From assembly GCA_963920665.1 (NCBI GenBank), contig OY987272.1:5027001-5091000 (forward strand): DNA of 64,000 nucleotides, written 5' to 3'. The notes beneath the pieces are model-generated. The model did no database searches. It saw only the letters and a list, made by a program, of their open reading frames with translations, and was not told the origin of the DNA. The position numbers and the translations under genes were made by a program. Source of the stretch: Straminergon stramineum. Its lineage: Eukaryota; Streptophyta; Bryopsida; Hypnales; Calliergonaceae. The stretch's first letter is position 1. The number at the start of each line of letters is the position of its first letter. Shown in pieces: positions 46,100 through 56,909 of the stretch.

Positions 46100-48878
46100 C
46101 AAATAAAAGAAATGAAACTTTCCTTACGTGCAAAATAAAATATGTTCTAGGAGAGAGAAAAAAAACTATTTTAAGTTTTGGGTTTATTTTTTGTGGGGGC
46201 TTGTGCATTGTAACTCAAGAATGGCATAATTGGGGTGGGGAGTATTTGATTGAACAAATATTAGAGTCCCCAAAAGCTAATCTATTTTTTGTCTCAAAAA
46301 ACATCTTCAAAGATCACTCTAAAAATTGAGATTATGGAAGATTGCCTTAACTTTCATTTGTCACTTGAGGAAACAAAATTCTTTAAGAAGAAATAGAGTG
46401 ACTTTGATAAAATAGGGCCAATTGCACTAACTAGATGAATTAGTCAAGAAACGATGATGGAAAAATGATATTAAGGAAGAAAAATTGACATTTACATTCA
46501 AGTTAATATTTTGGCCAACTACAAGGACCTTTTGTCAATTCCAAACCTCTGAAATAAACATTGCTCCAAACTCTATCCCTTACATCAACTTACTTCCATG
46601 CCCCTCCGTTGAGCAAGAATGAGTGATTTTGAAGTTGTTACTCTAGGACTTTGAATTGCTTAAGGGTAGAATGTCTTTACTAGAGGAAATGAAGAGTTGG
46701 TGGTTGTGCTTAGTATAATCATGGCCAATCAACCCTCAACCATCTCACCTTAAGCCTACCATAATTATACTTTTGTTCTAAATACTTGCTCCACTATTGG
46801 TCGATGACTTACCCCTATTAGCCCATCTTCGATAACTACTCTGATATCCCCTTATATGCCTATTTAAATATACATGGCTTTTGTTTTTAGTCCCACCTTT
46901 CACCTACAAGTTTTAATTTTAGCTATCCTTTTTTATGATAACTTGATTTTTACTCTTATTATTCTATTGAAGCTTTATAAGTTTGTTACCTTTAGGAAGA
47001 TCTATTTTGCAAGGTGAAGGGTAGTACAACCTTCAAAATTCAATTATACTTCTATATACTTCTTTGATGTCTCACTTGTTGCCTTTTCTAGATGGCAAAA
47101 TTTCTCTAAATGGTGAAACCAATTTTCTTAAGGCATCTAGTAGGTATGTATATAATGAAGAATTTTGAAAAGTTTCAATTAGTATATAAGCTATGCAAAA
47201 TAGATGAAGGACATCCAAATATGTTGAACAAACGAATTTGTTTTGTTCTTCTGAAATGCAACCAATTTACTCACTCATTACCTTTTTTTATTTTTGTGCA
47301 AGGATATGAACCACTTCATATGTAGAAAGATGGGAAGAAAAGAAAGACTTATGAAAATAATTATAACATACATTTTCTATCAAGCCATAATTTATTTTTC
47401 CTCAAAAGGCCTAGATCTGCAATCCTCCTTTTGAGCACAATTAGGATCCACTCATACCAAGAGGAGGGCTAAAATAACTCCCATAATGATAGAGGATTGA
47501 GATTAAAGGGGGTATTGTGGTTTGATTTTGATCCTTTTGTCTCTCTTAGAGATTACCATATTCCCCATTCGAATGAATGTTTTCTGGTGTTCTTATTCTC
47601 CTAGAGGTCAACCCCTAAGAATCTTAGAGTCCTAGATAAAGCTTAGATGTAATACAAAATAAGTCCTTTACAATTTCATTATCAAAAAGTCATATTATAC
47701 ATTATGATTAAAAGTTATCCATGCAAACCAATTTGAAAATATATTTATAAATATTTTTCAAATAGGTCTAAAGGCAGAACCTTTAGAAATTCATCTACAA
47801 CCTAATCTCTATATTTTGAATATGAATTTTTCTATAGCCGTTGACAAAATTTTCACCTTACATTATCTACATAGAGATGATCAAATATTTGATTGTGAAA
47901 ATATAATTACTTTTCAACCCTAATAGTAAATTCTTAACACTTTAATAATGTTATACCCTTTGCGTTTGTTTCTTCATAAAAATAGTTTGCGCAATAACAA
48001 TTTCAATTTGTAAATACATCGATTCAAAGATAATCCTTTTTACTAAGCAATAAATAGAATAAAATTTAGATTTTTTTGATTCTATCCCAAATGTTTCCTA
48101 AATACAAACACCAACCACAAAATGGTTGTTTGGGTCAATTGAAGATTTACTTTGATATGTGGATTAGGGTTTCAAAAACAACAATTGCCAAGGATCCACA
48201 TCACATATATTTCCAATAGTTGAATGTAAAAAATGTGATGAATGTAAGGTGGGCCCTACCATATATGGCAATGACCCCAAACAACCATCATGATCATGTC
48301 TACATCTCCAAAATTAATACGTACCCATGTAGACGAAACGATTTTAGAACCTCTACCCAAAACCTTTGACCCTTCATAATTTTCGCATACAATATCCAAA
48401 TGTCACACTATTTAGTGCGTTGGAACCTCCTTTCATTTTCTAACAAGGTAAGGTGAAAATTAAACTAGTCTGAAGTAGAGGCACTAGTTGTCAACCATGA
48501 CAAGTACCCAACTTGTAGGGTGTAGTATTTCCAACCAAGGACTTAAACAAATTTCCACCTAAAGCTTGGAATGTAGTTTTTTGGTCCTTTTCAAGGTTGG
48601 CACTAATAAGGGTATGACATAGGTTCCAAAGTAGTGAGCAAGAAAGTAGTTCTTGAATGATCAGAATTGGAAAAATCTAAACATTGGCTATGGGTCATGA
48701 GTGCTTTTTGGCTCCCACAATTCACACTAATTTCAATTTGGGGTATAGAATTATGAAAATTTTGCAATCCCCATATTTCCCATCTTCTTACACGAGAAAA
48801 ATTCCTATCACTTCATATTGCTCACCATCTACTCCAAAATTGACCTTAAATGATCAGTTATTGATGCTTCAACTTTAA
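46100..48878. other. AT-rich intergenic DNA, no feature supported
   Basis: Only short incidental frames. No clear terminal repeats or RNA gene detected by eye. Confidence 0.5.
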
Positions 48879-48880
48879 TA

Positions 48881-49066
48881 CAGGTAGAACCTTCCTTAGT
48901 GCATGGTGTTGGGACTATGCGCTAAGAGAGGTTTATACATTTAGAGAAGCCATAGGGCCACTTGTCATCTCATCTTGAATCATGGGCCTGGGCCACCTAC
49001 TATCTGCAAACTCTCTTAATGAATATTATGTTCCAAGGGAGGGTGCACTAAGAGAGGTTCTACCTA
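48881..49066. mobile_element. 186-bp TA-flanked MITE, copy A
   Basis: TA|CAGGTAGAACC at the left and GGTTCTACCTA|TA at the right, with the inverted match extending to CTTAGTGCA. It has the same length and clear identity to 51313-51498 (GAAGCCATAGGGCCACTTGT, CAAGGGAGGGTGCACTAAG). Confidence 0.82.
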
Positions 49067-49425
49067 TAACTACTGTGCACTAGCAAAAAAAGGCAGTTTG
49101 GGAGTAATCCACTTTAAAGACTTAAAGTGTGATGAACCCTTGGCCAGGCCACTTGTGGCTGGTTGTATGCATGGTAGAACCACCCATGACTAGCCAGGCC
49201 CCTTGGTCAACACTTAGGTAATGGAAAATTCAATAGAGAGATGACTGGTAAGTAACCATTAGTTTCTTGGTTTCCCAACATCTTCTAGCCATCATTGTTA
49301 TGACACATGTGCTTTGTTTTGAGAGCCAAATTAGTCTTTAAGTGAGTAGTGATGGAAGAATCTATGTGTTGGGGATGGGTGCATGCCAGCTTTTGGCTTC
49401 TAAAATTCATGACAATTTGAATTTA

Positions 49426-49649
49426 ACCCTTGAAAGGCCCTTGGGGTCCCTCTATATGAATTGTATTTAGCTTTATAACTCTTCAATTGTAGTTTAATAG
49501 ATGAGTTATGTTACATTTTTATTTACGTACTATCATGATCATTAGTTTACTTTGAATTGAAAAATATTTGGTCAATGTTTTCCTAATCAAATACCACCAA
49601 ATATATGATATACTATACAACCACAAAGGGTTTTCAGGCCCTCTCAGGT
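49426..49649. mobile_element. Possible short TA-flanked MITE (224 bp)
   Basis: TA|ACCCTTGAAAGGCC at the left and GGCCCTCTCAGGT|TA at the right are imperfect inverted ends resembling the ACCCCTAAAG family. Confidence 0.45.
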
Positions 49650-49769
49650 TAAGGAAAAAAATTATGAAAATTTGACAACACCCATCATTTCTATCTCTCT
49701 ATAGGGCAAAAAATTAACAATGCCTTCTACTACTCCAGATCATGCACAAAATGCTTAAGTGGATGATAA

Positions 49770-49845
49770 TGGGTGGTTCTACTATATTGTACTTTTCTCC
49801 TGGCAATGAAATTTCGTTTCATTTGTGTCAAAATAAATAAATAAA
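49770..49845 (+). mobile_element. 5'-truncated LINE 3' tail
   Basis: GGCAATGAAATTTCGTTTC, ATTTGTGTC and an AAATAAATAAATAAA tail resemble the last ~40 bases of the full LINE (16337-16376). Only the extreme 3' end is recognisable. Confidence 0.55.
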
Positions 49846-50124
49846 GTGCAATGAACGTGATTACTGCTTATTCAAGGGTTGGAATCTGCATAACTGGTAC
49901 AGTAGGCCCAGGCTTGTGTGACAGCCAGCAGTCCAGCACTTCACAAGCACAACTGAATTTTCTAATGAGATGATGGTTTGTTTTTTTCCATATGTTATGG
50001 GCAGTGCAGACTGCAGAAAGTGATCTTTGTGGGGGGCTGACATAAGCTTACCATTGTTTACCAATGAGGTAGGGGTCCCTTTTGCATCCTTGAAAAGATC
50101 TCCCCCATTTCCCACAAGTCCACT

Positions 50125-50195
50125 TGTGTCTGGTCGGTGGTGTACTATTTTTTTTGCAATGAAATTCCGTTATATTTGATTCAAAAAAAGAAAAG
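50125..50195 (+). mobile_element. 5'-truncated LINE 3' tail
   Basis: GCAATGAAATTCCGTTATAT followed by an A-rich tail matches the LINE 3' end. It directly precedes the TIR element at 50196. Confidence 0.6.
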
Positions 50196-50478
50196 CATTA
50201 GATGTTTTTCTGGCCCCTGGAGGGCTGTGTGTTCCTCTGGGTTCCAAGACCCTGGGATCTGCCCCGCAATGCTCCGCAGCAGCTGCCTGACATGGCACAG
50301 TGACTTAAATTTTTTTTTCAAATTTCAACATTTTTTTTTATATTTGAATTTTTGAAAAAAAAAATTCAAAAAAAATTCAAAAAAAAAATCTGACAACGGC
50401 TGTTCCACGACTGTTGGGGGAACAACACCAAGAACAAGCCCGAAATGGCCCTCCAGACCCCCAAAAAAACATCTAATG
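50196..50478. mobile_element. TIR element with AT-palindromic core (283 bp)
   Basis: CATTAGATGTTTTTCTGG at the left pairs with the right end, which reads CATTAGATGTTTTTTTGG on the minus strand. The match continues to TGGAGGGC. AAAAG flanks both sides (50191-50195 and 50479-50483). The centre holds long T and A runs that can pair with each other. The superfamily is not assigned. Confidence 0.68.
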
Positions 50479-50483
50479 AAAAG

Positions 50484-50822
50484 GTCACCCTCATAGTGAA
50501 CAAAATTGTCTTACATAGCTCCTCAGTCAAACCCAACATGACACTGTTTAACAGTGAGGCAAGGGGCCCTTTTGCATCCTTGAAAACAGGAATTTCTTCC
50601 ATTGAACAAAATTGTCTTAAGTTATATGTCTCTTCAATGAACTCTAATTTTTGAATTAATTGATAAGTCCCTCCCATGTATCTAGCAAAGCATAATACCT
50701 ACCTAGCATAGGAAAGACTCTAGTCTATTATGAATCCTTGAATTAATCGAGAAGTCCTTGCCAAATATCTCACAAAGTACTATACCTTCCTGGCATCAGA
50801 AAGGTTCATGGTCTAACTAAAC
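50484..50822 (+). repeat. Dispersed repeat (GTGAACAAAATTGTCTT family), copy 2
   Basis: Matches 44139-44345 in order, and internally repeats an AAGTCC..CCAxxTATCT..AAAG..ATACCT module (about 50664 and 50751). Confidence 0.6.
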
Positions 50823-51312
50823 AATGTCATGGAAGCAATTGATTACATCTAAGTATATGTTGGAGTGATGTGGTTGTTTACATCAAAACAAATGGATGAA
50901 ACATGTAAATGTGGATGAATTTCTGATCATTCATCCAAAAAGTATACATTCATCTACAAAGATCATCATTGTCTTTGGAATATTAGCAAATCAACAATTT
51001 CATCCATTGAAAATGAGGGAGTATGTTGCCTAATATTCCCTCAAATGTTTTTGTATAGCTTTTGGGTGAAACATTTGGTTCACCCTCCTTGTCAGTCATA
51101 TCCATGTCATATGAGGGTCAAAGTAATGTATGTTCATCTATAATTGTCACTATTTATAACTTATCATAGTTACTATTATTGAACATAGATTATTTTCATT
51201 GGCAACTAGCCAAAAGGATTCCAACCACTTAATTATGCTTTATTTGGAGTTTTGGACCCATATGAATAATCATTATGGATTTTCAAAGTATTGTTTCTAG
51301 GTGTACCAAATA

Positions 51313-51498
51313 CAGGTAAAACCTCCCTTAATACATGGTGTCATGACTATGCACTAAGAGAGGTTTATGCATTTAGAGAAGCCATAGGGCCACTTGTCAT
51401 TTCATCTTGAATCATGGGTATGGACTGCCTACTATCTACAAACTCTCTTAATGCATATTATATTCCAAGGGAGGGTGCACTAAGAGAGGTTCTACCTA
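51313..51498. mobile_element. 186-bp TA-flanked MITE, copy B
   Basis: TA|CAGGTAAAACCTCCCTTA at the left and AAGAGAGGTTCTACCTA|TA at the right. Identical length to 48881-49066 and nearly colinear without gaps. Confidence 0.82.
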
Positions 51499-51749
51499 TA
51501 GCAACATTAGGCTCTCATAGACTCACGTTTTTATTGTGTACATCTTGTGTAATCAATATTTTTTTTGTCATTTTTTTGTCAAAATGTAAATGTCTCAATT
51601 TGGGTAGTTGTTGATTATTGATGCTCATACTTTAAATTAATTGAAAATGACAATTTTAAATGTTTTGAAAATTTTTAAAATATGATTTTTTGAATGTGCA
51701 TAAAATTTAGACTCCTAATACCGATTTTTGAATAAATTAAGTATGTTTA

Positions 51750-52679
51750 ACCTCTAAAATTCTTTCATGTTTAGAGCCCCAAATTGCTTCAAAATACTAG
51801 TCTCCAAAGCAAGGCTAAAGTCTTCATCTATATTTATTTTTTAACAATCCAATTGTAGGATCTTCTAGTTAAGTTGTTAGAGTACACATTGCTAAAATTT
51901 CAAAATTTCAAACCTTCAACCAATTGCAAGATCATGTTGCTTGGACTTCAAAAAGAAGTATTTTTATCTCTTCTCAGATGGTTAAATTTCATCTTTCAAA
52001 TTTCTTACCCAAAATTTTGTAGATCCTGCAATTTGCAACTCTCTATAATATATTGAAAATATAAGTTGGAAATTCATATAAAGAATTTCAACAATTTTTT
52101 TTTGTATTCATGCTTGGAAAAAATAGGAAGTAGAAAGAAGCAGAGAATGATTTAAAATACTATAGTGTTAAGAATTTAGTTATAGAACTGAATTTTTTGT
52201 TGATCCTGACATTTGTAATGTTGTAACAAACAATCTACATCCTATGATTTTATTTTTTCCAAAAATATTGAAAATTGAGTTAAATAAAGGACTTCGAGAT
52301 TTATATTAGAGTAGAGATTCCATACTTGCCCACAAACTAAAATTCCTCATAACTTTCATCTCATTAATTAAAATGGAATGATTTAAAGCTTTCCATGTAT
52401 ATAAAAATCTAAAAGACCAATTTCCATTTTTTTTTTAATTTAAAAAAAAAGTTGTTTCTTTGGAGTTGCATGTATTGCCCTGACTCCAAAAAAACTACAT
52501 ATCATACAATAACTTTCAAACTATGTAGTCAAAAGTAATGAAACTTGTTACACCTTAAAGCTACTCCTCAACTACATGTTGTATGAAAATTTCAGAGGAA
52601 AAAAAAGGAAAATTGTGTTCATACATGGATGACCAAAACTACTATATTGCTAAAAAGTGCTACTTGGTTCTTTAAAGGT
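51750..52679. mobile_element. TA-flanked TIR element, copy 4
   Basis: Left TA|ACCTCTAAAAT, right CTTTAAAGGT|TA, 930 bp. The second half aligns closely with 45230-45530 of copy 3, including CAAACAATCTACA and CCAAAAATATTGAAAATTG-like phrases. Confidence 0.75.
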
Positions 52680-53078
52680 TAAAAGTACAAAAAGGGTGAA
52701 TGTTGAATCTCTAAATTTTGGAAAATGAAGAACTATGGTGACCATTGCACACCAAATAAGAATCCACAAGCCCTAAATTATCAACTAAGTTCAAGCAATT
52801 CAATTCTCAACATCACTAGTGTCAAGAGATTTTGGACTCTCTTCTTTTTTTTTTTCGTACGATGTATGCTTCACACATCTACATTTGCACATTTGCACTT
52901 CTTTTGCCCTCTCTCCTACAGCATACATAATGAAGTGCTCTTGTCAATTTCAAGTCACAACTACAGTAATCTATTTGACAACCAACCCATGTGCAATTGA
53001 GTTGGAAAAGAAGACATTGAAACGTAGAGAATCTGCATATTCCAAGAAATCTCTTCTCCACTGAAAGAGTGTTAATTG

Positions 53079-53609
53079 TGGTGGCGCCGAATTCCGGGAG
53101 AGTTGGGTGACTTGGGTCATATGTCTCTATCGATAAATTCCCGATCGACGACAGTGTTGCCGTGAGTGAGATCGCAGTTAGCGGCGACTGCAATTGCAGA
53201 ATTGGGGACTTAGGGTGTCTTTGTGATGCTAGGTCACTGGGACTCAAAGGAATCGTGTGAAATTCAGTGTATGAATTTGTGGATTCGGAGCTCTGAAGAT
53301 CAATCGGGATCGCGGAGGGTACAATCGATGATTTCACAAACTACGATTGACGTTTAGGTGGTGGCTCTGTTTGCTTGCTGAGTATTTTTTGTGGGTTGAG
53401 GGTGGAGACCACGAAGCCTGAGTGTCGGCCGAAGTAGGGTTTCGGGGATTTGTACTATGGCTTCTTGTACTGTCCTGTTGAGTGATTTCGAGAAAGAATT
53501 TAACATTGGATCTGTTCAGCTTTGAATTTGTGTATCCATTGCTGGCTCTTGCTTTGAGATTGAATTTCTGCTTTTCCAGCGTTGGTCACCAGGCTCTTCA
53601 TGGAAAGCC
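53079..53609 (+). promoter_or_regulatory. GC-richer leader region of the cysteine-rich gene
   Basis: Composition changes sharply to a more GC-rich, CpG-containing stretch at about 53080, as at other gene 5' ends in the window. A T-rich acceptor-like TTTTCCAG ends at 53580, and the main frame stays open back to it (RWSPGSSWKAM before the chosen Met). An upstream coding exon is therefore possible. A short ATG frame (MASCTVLLSDF..) begins at 53457. The minus strand has a 152-codon open frame (53337-52879) with no recognised domain. I cannot decide the true 5' structure. Confidence 0.4.
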
Positions 53610-54134
53610 ATGGTATACTGTTATTGCGATGATGGTGAGTCCACTTGCTGCACTCGGCGTTGTGGCTATTGTGGGGGCTGTTTGGGCTGCCGCACCAGCC
53701 GAGAGAGCGGGAATTGCCATTGTATCAAGTTGAAGCCAGATTGTAAGCATAAAGCATTCAATCCTTTGTTTCCAGATTGTCCTTGTGATGATGGCCAGGT
53801 CACTATTTGCATGGGATGTTGTGGCCATTGCGGTGGATGTTTGAGTTGCAATGTCAACCGAGAGTGCAGAGATTGCAATTGTATCAAGTTGAAGCCAGAT
53901 TGTGAGCACAAAGCATTCAATCCTTTGTTTCCGGATTGTCCTTGTGATGATGGCGAGACCACTATTTGCGTGGGATGTTGTGGCCATTGTGATGGATGTT
54001 TGAGTTGCAATGTCAACCGAGAGGGCGGAGGTTGCAATTGTATTAAGTCGAAGCGAGATTGTGAGCATGCAACAATTGATGAAGCACAACGTTTTATTGA
54101 TTGTGGACCAAAGAAGAGGAGGCTTTTGCATTGA
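53610..54134 (+). CDS. Cysteine-rich tandem-repeat protein, unrecognised family
   Basis: The frame is 174 codons from ATG 53610 (GCCATGG context) to TGA 54132-54134. It consists of a partial unit (YCYCDDGESTCC..GGCLGC), two full 53-residue units (CIKLKPDC.HKAFNPLFPDC, then PCDDG..TIC.GCCGHC.GCLSC) and a C-terminal partial unit ending KKRRLLH. Each full unit has about 13 cysteines, many as C-x2-C pairs, as in metal-binding or disulphide-rich proteins. No signal peptide is visible from this Met. Units differ at both silent and replacement sites, but the cysteines are largely kept; one Cys is Gly in the last unit. A basic KKRR near the end could be nuclear targeting. No function is claimed. Confidence 0.6.
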   Translation: MVYCYCDDGESTCCTRRCGYCGGCLGCRTSRESGNCHCIKLKPDCKHKAFNPLFPDCPCDDGQVTICMGCCGHCGGCLSCNVNRECRDCNCIKLKPDCEHKAFNPLFPDCPCDDGETTICVGCCGHCDGCLSCNVNREGGGCNCIKSKRDCEHATIDEAQRFIDCGPKKRRLLH

Positions 54135-54530
54135 CAAAAGCTACATGTAAAGAAGTTGTGAGTTGAACCTCCTTCAAAAAGTGAGGTAGGGCTATGGGGA
54201 CATAGTTGTTCATAGCCTACTCTAAAACTCTAAATCCCAAAACCTCTTCTATATCAAGAAGTGAAAGAATGGTAGTAGATCAATTCTAGTGTTCTAATGT
54301 CTTTGGATTAAAGGAGATGAGGCTTTGCAATAATAGAAGCTATACATAAAGAAGTGGTGAGTAGAACCTCACTCCAAAAGTGAGCCAAGGTGTTATGGGA
54401 CAAACCTTCTTTTAGTGTATCCTAAATCCTAAATTGTTTGTTAACCTTTATATCAATGACTGAAAAATAGTAAATTCCTAAACCCTATACCCTCTCTATC
54501 AATGGCTGAAGAATGGTAGTAGATCTTTGC
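54114..54530 (+). repeat. Degenerate ~200-bp tandem duplication of CDS end and 3' flank
   Basis: GAGGCTTTTGCATTGACAAA..AAAGAAGTTGTGAG (54118 onward) recurs as GAGGCTTTGCAATAATAGAA..AAAGAAGTGGTGAG (54319 onward). AATGGTAGTAGATC follows each copy (about 54268 and 54509). The repeat phase crosses the stop codon of the cysteine-rich protein. Confidence 0.65.
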
Positions 54531-54559
54531 TTTGAAGTTAGGATTAGCTTAGAGCTGTG

Positions 54560-56790
54560 TGAGGTTTCCTTTGGATATTATCATGAGGGGAAGCTAGCAA
54601 ATAGGTGTTGTGGGTTTTGGAAGCTAACTCTCCTATGCTTGAATTTGTTTTGAAATTTTGCAAATTTTTGGTTAAATCTTTTTACAAATATATTATTTAT
54701 CCCATTGCATGAAAATGGTTTTAAATAAAAGGATTTTTTTTTATGATTCTAATATTACTTGAGATGAAGAAAAAATTATTTGGACAAAACATAGGTCAAA
54801 ACATTCATTTCTTCATCAAGAACATGGACTTTGGAGTCCTTGTTAGGGATTAAAGTAGATCTATCTCACTGTTTATGTAAATTTGTTTGTGACTCGTATC
54901 TTAATCTAAGTCACAATGCATGTGTAAATTCTTACCAAATGGTAGGATCTCTACTCGTGATTGGCAACATCAAGGCTCTTATTTTCAAGTTTCCTATAGT
55001 TATGTGATTTGCAATCTTAACTAGGATAATGAACTATTTGCATTCGTATATACACTTATTGTGGAACATTTATGAAATATCATTTATTTATCCAAGTTAA
55101 TGTACATTCATCTGAATGTGGCAATATCTTTTTACTTTGAATATTTTGAGACGATTCTCATCAATTTCATGTATTAAAATTTGCAAAATATATTCCAAAA
55201 TATTCCATTTCCCTTGGCCTAGAAATCATCACTAAGTAAAAGGTTGGTACAAATAAAATTTGTAAACCAATGCTTATGAAGCCAAACGTCACCTTCTTCC
55301 ATACTTCTTGGTACTTTAGAGTCTAAATCCATTTGTTTGCATTCATCTTAGAAGGACAAATCTTTAAGGACTTGATTCTAATTTTGAACAATAGACTAGA
55401 AGAATGCAAACACATCCAAAGCACACAAAAGTTTGTTTTTTAATCCATCAATTTTACTGAAGATTTCAATGTTACTTAGTTCTTAAACATCTACATAGCC
55501 TATATAGATTTTGAAGTCTTTGCTTTCCAAATATTCTATAATTCAAAGAATACTGATAGGTCTGAGTGGATTCCAAGCAATAGCAATATATGGATATTGT
55601 ATTTATGTCAATTTCACTATTATTTCAAAACCCCTTAGATTCAATATAATTGGACTTCACGAACGTGGATTCGATATTGTTTCAATGCTAGTTTGAGTAG
55701 CATAACATATGATGATTGTAGATAATTGGTGTGAAATTGTAAAATGATGTTAGTATCGCATGTGGAAGGCATGAATGCTTTCACATTTGGATACATTCTT
55801 GCTATTGAATTCAAGTAAATGGCCTGTCAGTGTTGATATGACATTTTGAATTTGAATGATCAGGAAAGGAAGTTGTACAAGCAATTTGAGCTTGGATCCA
55901 GCGTTCGGGAAGTTTTTTGAGTTTTACCAGCTATTTTCATTCAATTCCCAAATTGAACCGGGTTATTTCAAGTACAGAGTCTCGTTATTTTCTCTATTTT
56001 CCTTACATAATCGATTTTTTTGTTTTTTTCTCACCGTTTCTTTGCCGATGTTTTCAAATTGCAACTGTTTTTTTTACCAATTCCACTGGCTAACTTTGAA
56101 CCAGCCGCCGGTTCCTCCCGGACATTGCTTGGATCTTATGGAATTTTGATAATGTTTGCAGGTAGTCACTTTCATGAAATCCTACATTGTTAGTACTGGA
56201 AGGCTATATATCCTGAAAGTGTTGCACCTTCTTATTACATAAGCATTTGTATCTGGCACAACTAGAAATCGTGTGTACATAGTCAATTTCTATAAACAAC
56301 AACATATACCCCTCGAATACACAGAGACAGCTATTCTCGCAGTTAGGGAATTTGCATTCTTCCGAATTCTATAAATTAAAAAAATACTAAATATTCTCCA
56401 TGACTTTGTCCTCACTCTTGTAGTTGTATGCATTTTCAAGGACCACAAGCCAGGCCTCCAAAAATTCGAAGAATACAAGCCATTGTAGGCCATTCCTGGT
56501 CATAACATTGTTTAAGGGTTAACTAAGAAGGTTATGTTTGGGCAAGTATATATTGGTCAAGAAAATGAGTTTCCTTGGCATAGACTTGTAGTGCAGTGGT
56601 TTTTATCAGGCGATTTGTCGTCAAATTGCACCAAAATGATGAACCTTGCACCACGCCCTTAGGACATAAATAGGAAAATTTTGGATGAAATCGCCAAAAA
56701 ACTTCAAATTAAAAAAAATCTTGGATGAAATTGCTAGATTGTAGATGAAAATAGATTTATGGATATGTGATCTGTGCTAATGTGATATTT
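54560..56790. other. AT-rich intergenic DNA, no gene supported
   Basis: Only incidental short frames. A GC-richer exon-like stretch at 55856-56149 lacks splice context and a recognisable domain. Confidence 0.45.
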
Positions 56791-56909
56791 TCTATTCAAT
56801 ATGTGGATGAATGTTAAAATTTGAAGCACCACTACAACATCTAAAATCGCCACTATGGCACTTTCCCAAAAATGAAAAAGAAAACCCTGTTGTAGAGTAT
56901 GAGTTTGGA

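Noticed and set aside
52879..53337. 152-codon minus-strand frame upstream of the cysteine-rich gene
   Set aside because: Ser/Thr/Pro-rich N-terminal half has no recognised domain, and its second half runs into AT-rich DNA. Left as a possibility in the leader-region entry, not called as a gene.
53598..54137. Minus-strand 179-codon frame across the cysteine-rich repeats
   Set aside because: Open only because the 159-bp repeat has a period divisible by three. The plus frame has the regular Cys pattern and a good start context.
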